DNA of 64,000 bases from Nannobrachium achirus (lineage: Eukaryota; Chordata; Actinopteri; Myctophiformes; Myctophidae): contig OY997645.1 of the NCBI GenBank assembly GCA_963921795.1, positions 15,710,352 to 15,774,351 on the forward strand, read 5' to 3'. Of the stretch, positions 11,682 to 22,808 are shown in pieces. Within the stretch, counting starts at the first letter, position 1. The number at the start of each line of letters is the position of its first letter. Position numbers and translations under genes: made by a program. The notes under the pieces are model-generated. The model saw only the letters and a list, made by a program, of their open reading frames with translations, was not told where the DNA came from and made no database searches.

Positions 11682-11851
11682 ATTTCAAACATGCACAAGA
11701 AGTACATAGGGCCCGCACACCATCTTCAACTTGCCAAAAAAACTCTTTTTATTTAATGCAACGTTTCGGTCAAAGACCTTCTTCAGGCATCAGATGAAGA
11801 AGGTCGAAGATGGTGTGCGGGCCCTATGTACTTCTTCTGCGTGTTTGAAAT
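11682..11851. repeat. Inverted repeat, 49-bp arms
   Basis: Arms 11682-11730 and 11803-11851 match at 46 of 49 positions. The spacer contains CAACGTTTCGGTC and a smaller hairpin GACCTTCTTCA...TGAAGAAGGTC, a motif common in fish repeats. Confidence 0.88.
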
Positions 11852-11890
11852 GAAGATGACAATTAAAAAAGAACATGTCTGACATTTGTG

Positions 11891-12353
11891 CAGTGGTGGA
11901 GAAAGTACTTAATTTCTTTACTTGAGTAAAAGTATCAATACTGCAATGTAGAAGTACTCCGTTACAAGTAAAAGACAAGTACCAAAAGTAAAAGTACAAT
12001 ATGTTTGAAAATAGCCAATCTGCTATTTTCAAATTGCCAATGTATAAAATAGTTACAGTGGTTTATGTATGTTTTGTAATATCATAATTTATATCTAAAA
12101 AGTGGTGCCATGGCATTGCTCCGAAGGTTCGTTGTTACAATGAACCTTCAGAATTATGGGCAGTCCCCTAAAAAGTAGCTAGTAACTAAAGTTTTCAAAT
12201 AAATGTAGTGGAGTAAAAGTACAATATTTGGATCTGAGATGTAGTGGAGTAGAAGTAAAAGTATTGGAAATTGGAAATACATATTATACCTAAAAAGTGT
12301 ACTTAATTAAGTACAGTACTTAAGTAAATGTGCTTAGTTACTTTACAACACTG
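11891..12353. mobile_element. hAT element, CAGNGGTGGAAAAAGTACT family
   Basis: It runs from CAGTGGTGGAGAAAGTACTT to GTTACTTTACAACACTG. Flanks CATTTGTG and CATTTTTG match at 7 of 8. It holds a minimal palindrome (12004-12033) and a 65-bp insertion (12104-12168). Confidence 0.85.
12104..12168. mobile_element. 65-bp fold-back insertion with 8-bp duplication
   Basis: This unit interrupts a hAT element and is flanked by the perfect direct repeat TAAAAAGT (12096-12103 and 12169-12176). It folds on itself through GAAGGTTC/GAACCTTC and TTGT/ACAA. Other family members read straight through the site (AAAAGTA...CTAGTAACT). Confidence 0.7.
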
Positions 12354-13323
12354 CATTTTTGTAAGATTCATGGTATCTAAACAAAAGAGCAACATGTTTT
12401 TATTTTACACTGCACTCTAGCGGTTTGATTTGATTCCAGATATACACGTCATATGATTTATACAAGGAGATATAAATACTAACTTTCATTTTCATTTTTA
12501 GTGCTGGTCGTTAGAGTGGTAAATTTGTTCTCCTTACACCAGATTGCTTTTGTTGTGTATTTCAGCGGGAGGCAATAAGCAACTTACTATTGATTCATTT
12601 TCCTCTACTGATTTATGTATAATTCCAAAAGCACTTTTATTTCCCTGCAGAGCAGTGATTTGCCGACAAAAGGTTGTTGCGATTACACACACCGCCCCGG
12701 GAGAGAAGCCAAGGCCCTTCTTGTCATCAGATCATGTCTGAACAGTAAAAAAAGAAACCCACTGTCTACTGTCACAAGATTATTTATATGAAGAACACAT
12801 TACACAATAAACTGTTTAGTCCCATGATACGACTGTTATGGTCACTGTAATGGCTTTTTCCCCTCAACAGGGATAACAAAATGTGTGTGTAACGTAGTTG
12901 AAATGCAAAAGAAGTACACGTTTTGCTCAAAAGCACAATGTCGGAGGTTGACAGTAGAAAGTAAGCAGATGAGAGTAGTCGTGGTACCTTTGCTGTCAAG
13001 TCTTTATTAACACATATTGGAACATGATGCAGTTTAGAACCATCAGTGCTGCTACTATCTGATACAGGTATGTGGAGAAGGAGTGGTGGATAAAGTATTC
13101 AACCCCTGTACTTAAAGGCCCGCTGACACACCCCGAAATTATAATAGTATGATACAGTAGGTCATGTGGTCTCTCTGAAATAGTCTGAAACTCATGTCAC
13201 AGTGTTATCTGCCCCTCGCCCCCCAACAACAGCTGACCAGTACAGTAAGTAGTACAGTACAGTGAATTAATTTGATTGGCTTATAATTCCCACAATGATA
13301 TCATAAAAATATCAACTCATATT

Positions 13324-13821
13324 TTAAAGTTATACCATGTAACTTTTTTTATAAAACAAATCTTAAAATGGTCCTAACTGTTAAATCGCTAAAGTTTTAG
13401 AACCCCCACTCCGTTATTTTCAGCTTCAAAAGCCTTCTCTTTATATGTTTTCTATGAGCCGTGAGGGGGGGAGAATTTCGCGGCAAAATGACGTCATCAT
13501 ACTACCGGCCAATCACAGCGAGGGTTATACACTGCCGGCCAATCACAGCGCATCTTGGAGTGGGGTCGCTAGGGCGGCCATATTTGTAGTCTCCCGTGTG
13601 TCTGTATACTCGGTTGCACAGGGAGGCATGGGTGAAGGAGTGTATCTCCGGAATGGCTGAACGCACAGGAACCAGGGACCCCTCAAAAGATAGATCTCGG
13701 CGAGGTGGAGGCAGACGCGGGGGTGTGAGAACCGAAAAACGGCCGAAAGACGTGGACGCGACCGAGGTTTGCTATAGAGCTACTGACCACAAGTTGAGCA
13801 ACTTACATAGTATAGCTTTAA
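13324..13821. mobile_element. TTAA-flanked MITE with promoter-like core
   Basis: The ends are TTAAAGTTATACCATGTAAC and ACATAGTATAGCTTTAA. The core is GC-rich, with two GCCGGCCAATCACAGCG-type repeats (CCAAT boxes), an ACGTCATCAT motif, and a short frame MAERTGTRDPSKDRSRRGGG shared with the copy at 39887. Confidence 0.85.
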
Positions 13822-13989
13822 GATGACTTTTTAAAGTGACAGTACCCCTTTAGGTGACAGTACCCCCTTTAAGTCAAAGTATACCAGATACTGGTCAAAT
13901 ATGCTTCAACTATGAATGAAAGTTTCATAGTCAAATCTGTACTTGAGTTAATGTAGTGGAGTACCATGTCTTGGCCGTCTGTCCAGTGA

Positions 13990-14470
13990 TGTATATCGGA
14001 CCAGTTACCCATATATGGAGATCCTTGTGCTGGATATGGAGATATGCTGTGAGACCCCAAACATGCTTACTCAGTTATTCATTATGTGAAAATCCTAGGA
14101 CTTCTATCACATCTGACATCATACATATAATCCCTTTGATGCCCATACATGGAGATCCCTGTCTGAACCAGCCACACAGATAAGGGCTGTCTTCCTCCAT
14201 ATATGGGCATTCCCATATGAAGTTCTGATATGGGGTTAATATTGATGACATCAGGGATCTCCATATATGGGCATAAAAGGGATTCTGTTAGAGTGGTTCC
14301 CATGACATCACAACATACAAATACAATACATGTTATGCCCATACATGGAGATCCCTGTCTGAACCAGCCACACCACTGTGATGTCACCTGTTTATGCCCA
14401 TATATGGAGATCCCTGCTCTGAGTATCTGACTGTGATGTACGTCACCTGTGATGTCACAGTGATGTGTCA
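13990..14470. repeat. CCATATATGG / GGAGATCCCTG repeat cluster
   Basis: Units of CCATAYATGGAGATCCCTG occur in both orientations. Four contain CCATATATGG (14009-14018, 14197-14206, 14261-14270, 14398-14407), the CArG-box consensus. Two copies of a longer unit with CTGAACCAGCCACAC follow the CCATACATGG form. TGATGTCAC/TGACATCA strings are interspersed. Confidence 0.8.
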
Positions 14471-15054
14471 GGGGAACCACAGTATCAGGCCTTATCCCTG
14501 CTCTGAGCCTGTGATGTCGCAGTGATCATCATGTCAGGCGTGACATACAGACAGACAGAGATACGTGGACAAGATGTGCCGGTTTCCATAGTTAACTGTG
14601 ACCTATGGTCGCAACATTTGTCTTTGAATTGTAGTGGATTGAATGTGATGAGTATCCAAAAATACAAGTACTCAAGCAAAGTACAGATACTCAAGTAAAT
14701 GCTCTTCGTTACTGTCTGCCACTGTTGAAGGCACTCCTTTCTGAATCGTTTTGGTGAAGCACACAGTCTCTCACCGAGGTTCATGGTTTTGTCAGGAAAA
14801 ATATGTACCGCTGAAAAGGCAACTGTGCTATGGTGAATGCACTGCATTTTGAATTATGGAAGAGTACATGAACATGTCAATTAGTCACGGAGGAAAGAGA
14901 GAAGTCAAGAAGGCGTCAAAACTGGTGTGTAAATGTACATGTCTGACATGTCTGCCACCTGACTGTGGCAGAGGGACAGACACCAGAATACCTCAACTCA
15001 ACATGGCTCAGGTCATGGCTGTATTTAGCCTAACGTGAATAAAGTAAAGCCCTT

Positions 15055-15375
15055 TGCACACAGGACAGTTACATTTTTTTCGTTTGCTGCATGAATAAAA
15101 CGCATTGGATTTGGTGTGCAATGCTGTGCGGAATCGGCGCTGCGGATCCCAAAAGGAGTCATAAAAGGAGTGATGATTTTTTTACCGCATGCGACAAGAC
15201 GCACAAATCGAACTGGGTTCGATCGAGAAAAGAACACACGGCCGCAGCCACTTGTCGCACGGCCAATTCGGATTCGGTGTGCATGAGGTCATAGAGAATC
15301 ATTGTTTTCTTTTTAAAAAGTGAAATTGTCCGTTTTATCCGTACGGATAAACGCGCCTGTGTGCAAAGGGCTTAA
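15055..15375. mobile_element. TIR MITE (AAGCCCTTTGCACACAG)
   Basis: Ends AAAGCCCTTTGCACACAGGA and GCCTGTGTGCAAAGGGCTT are inverted repeats. The interior is GC-rich, with CGCATGCGACAAGACGC and similar. Confidence 0.75.
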
Positions 15376-16100
15376 CAGTAATAACAATTAGTTCTTATGA
15401 TCAGAATGTGTAGCAAGCAAAAATCATTACGTTTATGGTTTTCCTATCTTGCTATGTTCTTCATTTTGAAGTAGTGTGATACATACTGTCTGGCTTGGGG
15501 TGAAGGAGAATTATATAAAGACAAAATGTACTAAAAAGGCACTGTATTTATTTGTGTATATAATACATAATATAGTCTTTGAAGAAGGTAGGGTTTGGGT
15601 GTCACGGTTAGACACGGCAATGTTCACAGTGTACGTTTGCAAGTTTCTAGCTTAAAGTGTGTGCAAGTATTTTGTCACAAAATCGTGGGGAGAATAAAGA
15701 ATAAGGGAAGCTGAAACTTTCATACTCTACCATTTCATGCAAATCTTTGGCCTGTCCCAAAATTGCATAATGCAGCTTTAATTGTGGAATGTACTTCATG
15801 CGCACATTCATTACATTAATTCAAATTCATGGATCCAATCATTACAATGTGGTATAATGTCCCTAAGATATGGTTAGTATATTACATGTACGGTAGTTCT
15901 GGAATATCCTTTTTTTTGGTCCATGTGCAAGTGCACCACAGTCTATGCTGGGGTCAGTAGTCAAAAGTCAATAGTCAGTAACAAACTATTGAATTCTGCG
16001 ATGTTCAATCAGCCTCACTTTGATTAGTTCAATTTAACCGTGTGAGAACGAGCCGCTATTGAGCCATTGCTCAGTCAGGTGATGAGATGGTTATAGGAGC
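15376..16100. other. Intron A, no feature recognised
   Basis: AT-rich single-copy sequence. Confidence 0.4.
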
Positions 16101-16347
16101 ATTATCGTTGTTGGAAACCTTGTATGTACAAAACAGTTCCCTTTTTGGTATTATTTTAAAAACATCTAAAAAAAAGTGAAAATAGCGTTGCATCGCGACA
16201 TGTTGAGAGCTTGTAGATCTGCTTTTTTTCCCACTACTTTTGTGTGACAATCTTGTATGATGAAGTAGTGCATAGATTTACGGGAAGAAGAAAAAGAAAA
16301 ACATTATCATTTGAAACGTGGAGATACAAGGTTTCTGCCTGACAACA
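16101..16347. mobile_element. TIR element, CGTCGTTGTCGGGTGGAAA family
   Basis: ATTATCGTTGTTGGAAACC at the left and ACAAGGTTTCTGCCTGACAA at the right, with a damaged palindrome at 16175-16230. Confidence 0.65.
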
Positions 16348-16690
16348 GACCTCAGAATAGGCCTCACATTGCTTGGTAACAGGATTGTGTAGTGAGGAGG
16401 AGAGAGAAAAGCACTCAAGTTCAAGTGTGTCATGTGTCTCCCTGAAATGTCAGGACGAGTGCTGCATCCAACGCTGCCAGGGGCATCATTAGCTGTAGGT
16501 GACCCTTGGCTTTAAACTACCGGCAAAAAAAAAGAGAAGAGTATTTCTCTTTTGGGATCGATAGAGTATCATAAAAAGAGCAAAGGAAAGGGGAGAAAAA
16601 GTAAGAAAAACCTCAGAGCTAGAAAGTAGAGACTGTGATCATTACTGATGTCGAAACTGGAGCTGTCGTGATGACAATAATGGAAGCTAT

Positions 16691-16995
16691 CAGTGGTGGA
16701 AGAGGTAGCAATAACACTAGGTAGGAATACTCTGTAAATGTCCCTAAAAAAATCTACTTACGGTACCAAAGTAAGTGTCATTTTTTAAAGTTTCTCAACC
16801 CGTTTTTGAAAATGGCAGATCTACATGCTCACAAAGCGTCACATCGTGGAACGTTGTGAACTTGTAGATTGATTGGCTACAATAGCCGACGTGTAAAATA
16901 TGGTATAAAACAGTTCTTGAGTAACTATGTTTTGTAATAATAATGTAAATCTGTAAAATAAAGTAAATAACTGATGCTTTCAAATAAGTAGTGGA

Positions 16996-17037
<42 letters not shown>

Positions 17038-17143
17038 TTATATATAAAAAAGGAAACACTCAAGTAAATTATAAGTACTTGAACATCATACTTACTGTAG
17101 GTGCAATACTTGAGCAAATTTACTTAGTTACTTTCCAACACTG
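16691..17143. mobile_element. hAT element, CAGNGGTGGAAAAAGTACT family
   Basis: Ends are CAGTGGTGGAAGAGGTAG and GTTACTTTCCAACACTG. Flanks GAAGCTAT and GAAACCAT match at 6 of 8. It contains a palindrome (about 16805-16890) and an AT dinucleotide tract at 16999-17032. Confidence 0.8.
16999..17032. repeat. (AT)n tract
   Basis: About 16 AT units within the hAT at 16691-17143. Confidence 0.95.
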
Positions 17144-17561
17144 GAAACCATAGCATTGAGGTTTTAATGGAACGTACGTCAACATACTCCCCCCAAAAAA
17201 TGAGTGGTGATGGTCTCGTCTTTTAAACAAAACACACAAAAAATACATCCTCATACAAAGTCTACTATTATAGCCGCCAGCGCAGCCGCCAAGGTTTCCA
17301 ATTCCCAGTTCCCTGCGGAGCTCTACACCATTCTTGACACTACAAAGGCTGTGCACATCTCTCTCTCTCTCGCTCTTTCTCTTTCTCTTTCTCTCTGCAT
17401 GTATCTGGAAATGGTAGTCAGCAGCAAAATGTTCACCACTATGTACCGTTACAAACCGACTCAGCTGTCCTGGCCTGGGTCTTGAGTTTAAACAAGCACT
17501 ATCGTTGCTGTCGGGTGGAAAACCTAAGACCGAAACTTCTCAGGCAAAGTAATAAACTACC

Positions 17562-17945
17562 AGCAAGACTCCCTAATCGGGAGATTAAGCGACCGTCAGG
17601 TCGCATATATAGATCCATGTTGATGACATGACTCTAGACATACTGTGTACCGCTTTGCGTGATTTTAGGGCAACATTTGTAGGAGCAGTGTCCAAAAATG
17701 TGTTTTGCAAGAATTGGCCTCATGCATGACCATGGTGGCGCTAGAAGAAGGCCATGTGAGAAATGAGGTTGTGGTTTGGCAGCCAAGGAGTGTGTGTGCA
17801 AAGTTTGGCATGGATAGGGGCAACGGTGACAGAGATATGAGTAGGGCAAAAGTGTGATGTGACGTGATGGACGGTATGACGGACTGGCGGACTGACAGCC
17901 GGTGGAGGTTTTGATAGTAACTGTGACCTGGCGGTCGCAATAATT
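17562..17945 (-). repeat. Dispersed repeat, same family as 841-1345
   Basis: It begins AAGACTCCCTAATCGGGAGA, then GCGACCGTCAGGTCGCA, and contains the inverse of the TTTTGGACACTGCTCC block. It ends near GTGACCTGGCGGTCGCA. The end sequences suggest an inverted-terminal element. Confidence 0.65.
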
Positions 17946-18303
17946 GCCTGTGTTCCGATGGGTCCAATGTAGTTATTTATAATTTAGTCACAAGCAGATT
18001 GTTAATAGTTTTCATTGGTTAAATATTCCTCGAGCCCACAGACCACTTTTACTGTCAGAATGTTTCAAAATTGGCGATACAAGCTCACAACGCATCACCG
18101 CAACGTGTTGTGAGCTTGTAGATCGGCCATTTTTGCTACTTTTGTATGGCACTGTAGAATGACGACGTAGGGGGTTAATTTACGCAAGAAAACACAAAAA
18201 GTTGAAATATGGAGAAGCTTTCTGTCCAAAAGCAACACTATGCTGAAACATTGTGGTGTTATTGCAGCTCAAAGCAACAAACCTCTCTCTTTTTGTTCCA
18301 CAG

Positions 18304-18427
18304 AGAGCGATGAGTTTGGCCCGGTTTTTGTCCAGGAGCCTGATGATGCTATTCTGGCGTTGGACACCGACGAGAAGAAAGTGATGCTGAACTGCGAGGC
18401 TCGAGGGAACCCACCGCCATCATACAG
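18304..18427 (+). CDS. cntn5: Contactin-5 exon, first half of Ig domain 1
   Basis: The exon follows a pyrimidine-rich tract and CACAG, and ends at CAG before GTAGAG. It reads [16 protein letters not shown], then the first Ig cysteine in [25 protein letters not shown] at this position is a contactin-5 hallmark (CNTN4 reads GPVFIKEP). It enters in phase 1 and leaves in phase 2, matching both neighbouring exons. Ig1 takes part in the horseshoe-shaped Ig1-Ig4 head that contactins use for binding partners in cis and trans. Confidence in contactin is very high, and in the paralogue contactin-5 high, because of this motif and the exon 49169-49264. Confidence 0.95.
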
Positions 18428-18542
18428 GTAGAGCAGCCATATGCCAATATATCTGCTATCTGTGAATGCTATGAGCTTGTATACTGTATCTGCTATTTTG
18501 GAATAGCCAAGTATAAAATATGGTTGAAGTGACGCTAGATGA

Positions 18543-19065
18543 TTAAAGGCATATAAAACTTTTGGTAATTTTATCGTCTAATCAGGCTTTTATGAACACC
18601 CTGGACAGTTTTTAATTTGCTTCATTTAGTATTTAGATATTTTATGTAAATGTTATCAGTTCCTCCCTCTCCAGGGCCCCTCCCCATACACACCCATTGT
18701 AACTTCAAAGTTCAAACTCCATTTTAACCATGATAGATTCATCAAAAACACTGTGTCTCATACTAACCTCCTAATATGTGAGCTGGCCGTGTTTTTTCCA
18801 TTTTCCCAAAGAATTATTAAAAATAAATAAAAAAAAGCTCATGTATTAGGGGGGTATTATGAGTCACCAGGGGTGTTTTTAATAAATATATCATGGTTAA
18901 AATGGAGTTTGAAGTTACAATGGGTGTGTATGGGGAGGGGCCCTGGAGAGGAAGGACCTGATAACATTTACATCAAATATCTAAATACTGAATGGAGCAA
19001 ATTTAAATCTGTCCAGGGTGTTCATAAAAGCCTGATTAGACGATAAAAGTGAAATATCCCCTTAA
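18543..19065. mobile_element. TTAA-flanked fold-back MITE
   Basis: The roughly 520-bp element starts and ends in TTAA and is palindromic over most of its length. Its outer arms include TCTAATCAGGCTTTTATGAA on the left and the exact inverse on the right. The centre (about 18740-18900) is unpaired. It fills most of the short intron between the two Ig1 exons. Confidence 0.85.
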
Positions 19066-19701
19066 CTACATTTATTGAGGACCCCCTGGCATAAAAAATA
19101 ATAAAGACCCCTGGGTAGGGCATTCACGAATAGTGATTTTTAGTATTTGAATTATTCGACCTCAAAGTATTCGAATAGTCGGATATTCGACAGGACTGGC
19201 CAAACTGTCAAATATTAAGTAAGCAAGAGGCGAACATTGTGAAAATAGCAGATCTGCAATTTTCACATCTGCGGAACCGAGTCACATTAAATGTAATACC
19301 TACATTCCAAGTGCTTGTCAGGGTGGGGGTCCCCAGTTCAAATATATTTATTTTGGGGGTCACGGCCTAAAAAAGGTTTGAGAACCCCTGGTATAGAGCA
19401 TTAACAAATTCATCCACCAAGGGCACTGACAAACTCATTCTTATGACTTCCTATCTAGCCAAGCTTTATAAACTATATATTTTTTTAAAGAGAAAACAAT
19501 ACAAAAATAAAAATAAGCGAATATCCCTACCCCTGGGTGTCCCTGGACCCCACTTTGAGAAGCAGTGAGGAAGAGGATGCCCCGGTCTGAACCACTGCTA
19601 CTTGTTAATGCATTCACCCCTCATCGCCTCGTCTCTCTTAGCCTCATTCTGTGTCTTTGCCCCCTGGACACAAATAACCCTCATTTGTATTGTGTTTCCA
19701 G

Positions 19702-19877
19702 CTGGTTCTTCAATGGGACCGAAGTCGACACAGAGGCGGATTACCGCTACAACTTTATCGATGGGAACTTAATTATAACCAATACCAGTGAGATCACTGA
19801 CTTTGGGAAGTACCAGTGCAAGGCGCAGAACAGCTTTGGAACGATCCTGAGTCGGGACGCCCTTTTGCAATTTGCAT
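19702..19877 (+). CDS. cntn5: Contactin-5 exon, second half of Ig domain 1
   Basis: The acceptor is TGTGTTTCCAG and the donor is a consensus GTGAGT at 19878. The exon reads [18 protein letters not shown], then the Ig F-strand signature [16 protein letters not shown] with the second Ig cysteine, then [10 protein letters not shown]. It leaves in phase 1, and the last base joins the next exon to make the Tyr of QFAY. NGT and NTS are potential N-glycosylation sites. The codon split over the 18427/19702 junction encodes Ser where mammalian contactin-5 has Arg (SYR-W). A CTGT tetranucleotide tract begins about 10 bp past the donor. The preceding intron is only 1.27 kb, the shortest here. Confidence 0.96.
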
Positions 19878-19888
19878 GTGAGTAACCC

Positions 19889-19889
19889 C

Positions 19890-19976
<87 letters not shown>

Positions 19977-19977
19977 T
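19889..19977. repeat. (CTGT)n microsatellite near a splice donor
   Basis: About 22 nearly perfect CTGT units begin roughly 10 bp after the donor at 19878. Confidence 0.95.
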
Positions 19978-20033
19978 TAGTTCATACATGGGCAACTGGC
20001 GGCCCGGGGGCCACATGCGGCCCCCACCTTCAC

Positions 20034-20487
20034 TTAAAGGACAACTTTGTTTTTTTACAACAAGGGTTCATATTTTAGATTGTAATTAGAGAAAAGAAAA
20101 AGTGAGTGTTAAAATGTTTTCATTTGCTTCGTTCTATTGTTTTATCGCATTTACCGTGCTAAAATGTGGGGCATGCGTACAAGTGGCTAAATATGTCTTT
20201 TTAGACACAATAAGTCAGCAGTTTCTTTATTGATATTTTCTATAACACTTCTAGTCCCCATAAGTCACATCCAACCATGAAAGGTTTCGTTGTATCTTGG
20301 GAATGGGCTTATTCTGTGTAAAATGACATATTTAGCCACTTGTACGCATGCCCCCAACCACTGAAATAAGAATCTCTAAAACAATAGAAAGAAGTAAATC
20401 AAATAATTTTAACACTCATCTTTTATATTCTTTAATTACAATCTAAAATATGAACCCTTGTTGTAAAAAACTAAAGTTGTCCTTTAA
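20034..20487. mobile_element. TTAA-flanked fold-back MITE (TTAAAGGACAACTTTG)
   Basis: Both ends carry TTAAAGGACAACTTTG as inverted repeats (right end CTAAAGTTGTCCTTTAA). Long arms include AGTGGCTAAATATGTC and its inverse ACATATTTAGCCACTTGTAC. A second copy lies at 46219-46627. Confidence 0.85.
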
Positions 20488-20500
20488 TGCGGCCCTCAGG

Positions 20501-20730
20501 TTAAAGGCCCATTCCCACTGGGCCAGATAACAGATAAAAAAATCTCTTTCTCCAGATATTTTTCCATTCAAAGTGGATGGTAGATACAGATAAAAAAAAT
20601 ATATCTGCCACAGATAAAAATATCTGCCACAAATATCTGTGGCAGAATTAGTTTTTATCTGTATCTACCATCCACTTGGAATGGAAACATTTTTTTATCT
20701 GTTATCTGGCCCAGTGGGAATGGGCCTTAA
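20501..20730. mobile_element. TTAA-flanked palindromic MITE (TTAAAGGCCCATTCCCAC)
   Basis: Inverted ends TTAAAGGCCCATTCCCACTG and CAGTGGGAATGGGCCTTAA enclose nearly complementary arms (AGATAACAGATAAAAAAA and its inverse). Both ends include TTAA. No coding capacity. Confidence 0.88.
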
Positions 20731-21000
20731 TACCGGAATACTGATATATTATTGATTTCAGCTGTTGAAATTCCAAACATGACCTGGTTTAATTCCATCA
20801 GTCTATATTAGTAGCTTAATGAGTAGTATAGTAGTATTAAAATGTTTTCTTTTTTGTTTGTTTTTTATGTCCAATGTATTTGTATTTAGGTTCATGAAGT
20901 TAACATGAGTAAATAACTAAATGCGTTTGAAATTGAATCAAAATGTTACATTTCAGGATTCCAATTAAAAAATAACAAAACATTATTCAGGATTACAATT

Positions 21001-21092
21001 CAAAAGAAGCAAAAATAGCCGATCTACAAGCTCAAAACGCATCGCAGCGCGATGCATTTTGAGCTTGTAGATCTGCTATTTTTGCTTCTTTT
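21001..21092. repeat. Palindrome module, longest symmetric copy
   Basis: The symmetry extends over 92 bp, CAAAAGAAGCAAAAATAGC on the left against its exact inverse on the right. The arm change CTCAAAAC/TTTTGAG is present on both sides. Confidence 0.93.
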
Positions 21093-21926
21093 GTATGAGA
21101 CATGCCAAAGTAGACGTAGCAATATGCAATGTGGCCCTCTGGAGGGAAGGTGGAAATATAGTGGCCCTCGCCATCATCAAAGTTGCCCACCCCTGGTCTA
21201 GTTGTCTCTCTCTGTCTATCTATGTAATTTTTCTTTGTTCTCCTTTTTATACATTTGACCTTTTTCTCGGTTCTGCAAGTCCCATGAAACATACGCTTGC
21301 TTGAAGCTCCCGAGCCTAAAGCTTCAGTTGCAATTCGCCCTTTCATGACAAATGTTCCGACTTCAGACGTTTGATGACTTTCCAACTGCTTGGATGCAAA
21401 GCGGCTGACTTCAAACTCTATTTCACTTAGAACAGACCTGTTTGTTTGTGGGGTAAATAAACAAGGACTAAAGCAGCATTCTGTTGCTGTGTTTATTCCC
21501 CAAAGACAGCTAGGCCGCCGGGTGCGTTGCTAAATGGGGTGTGTATCCCCGAAACTCCACACCTCAGTGGTAAATCGGAGCCAAAAAGCGTCCAGCCTCG
21601 GACTTGAGTCACACACACGACAACTTCAGCCTTGGTTGATTAATGAATGAAATGCCCGACATCATTGTCCCTCTCATGTCGTGCACATCAGAAGCTCCAG
21701 TGCGCGCTTCCAACTGGTCTCATTCACTGCCATGTAAACATTAATGCGAGCACAACAGCTGCGACACATGATGAACAGTCATTCATCATGAAGCCATAAG
21801 TGTGCCTCCTTGATCAAAAATATGCACAGCCACAGTAAAATCCTCAGTGTTAATTCAACTCTTAGAGTGGGCCCAAGTACTTGCCATTTACTGAATCACG
21901 CACGCACACGCGCACATGTGCACGTG

Positions 21927-22029
<103 letters not shown>

Positions 22030-22428
22030 GCACACCGTTAGACATGAAGGTCAAACAGAAAGCTTCCAGCACCATGGACAGTGCTCTGACATGTGGTAAG
22101 GTAAACAAGCCAGCAGAACTAATGAGATACAGAGCTAACAACTGCATCCACCATGATAATACATGGAACATTATTCAGAAGCAACGTCGTATGGAGCTTG
22201 CAGTCCTAACACCACATGCTGCATGGTTGTAGCAGGCCTGGTCAGTCGAAACCGATGGTGTGAGGACAGCAAGCTCCATACAACGTCGCTTCTGGATAGT
22301 GATGATGATGCAGTGCATGATTTGAATTCCTTAGATATACATAAGTCACTGTACGACTGTCAGAGCTTTTCCTTTTTGCTTTGTTCTTTTGAGACTCGAC
22401 TTCAATACAAAGACTTCAGACTCGACTC

Positions 22429-22808
22429 CAGGGACGTGCGGAGAATGTTAGAGATGCAGGGGCTGAAATTTCTAAAAGGGCCTTTTGGTGAAAAATAGCC
22501 GACTTCCAAGCTCACAACGCGTCGCAGCACGACGCGTTGTGAGCTTGGAGGTCAGCAATTTTCGATGCTTGATTTCAACACATTTTCTTGATTTTCGTGC
22601 TTGTTAAGATGCTGCATTCAAGTTCAGGAGAGTTTGTGTAAGGCAATTCTCTAGAATGCCGCCTCCAGGTATGCCTTGGAAATAGGGCATTTGGGTTTCT
22701 TTCACTATAGAGAAAACTGCATTCATGGTCTGGAGAGGGCACTTTTTACAGACGGGTAAAAGGGCAGAGGCATAAGCCCCCTTTGATGTCTATGTGTGCA
22801 CGTGCCTG
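22429..22808. mobile_element. hAT element, CAGGGACGTGC family
   Basis: The 380-bp element runs from CAGGGACGTGCGGAGAATG to GTGCACGTGCCTG with perfect 8-bp duplications CTCGACTC (22421-22428 and 22809-22816). It represents the family without the extra inverted repeat seen at 3749-4446. Palindrome at 22490-22563. Confidence 0.92.
22490..22563. repeat. Palindrome module, CTCCAAG-type variant
   Basis: ACTTCCAAGCTCACAACGCG pairs with CGCGTTGTGAGCTTGGAGGT. Inside the hAT at 22429-22808. Confidence 0.9.

Larger units (their letters stand above)
13084..14724. mobile_element. Interrupted, old copy of the GTGGAAAAAGTACT hAT family
   Basis: The left piece GAGTGGTGGATAAAGTATTC and right piece TACTGTCTGCCACTG bracket a TTAA MITE (13324-13821) and the CCATATATGG repeat cluster. 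Fragments of the family body (GTACTTGAGTTAATGTAG near 13940, CAAGTACTCAAGCAAAGTAC near 14665) lie between. No target duplication was found, so this could be two separate relics. Confidence 0.4.
19987..21195. mobile_element. hAT-like element nest (CATGGGCAACTGGCGGCCC)
   Basis: The left end CATGGGCAACTGGCGGCCCG and right end AAAGTTGCCCACCCCTG are typical of the fish/vertebrate hAT group whose ends read CAGGGGTGGGCAACT. Inside are, in order, a TTAA fold-back (20034-20487), a TTAA MITE (20501-20730) and a palindrome (21001-21092). The target duplication is not clear (only TAGTT is shared near both ends). Confidence 0.7.

Noticed and set aside
18240-18303. Start codon upstream of the Ig1 exon
   Set aside because: The frame is open back to an ATG at 18240, but a good acceptor at 18302-18303 and in-phase joining to exon 3512-3706 show that this part is intron.
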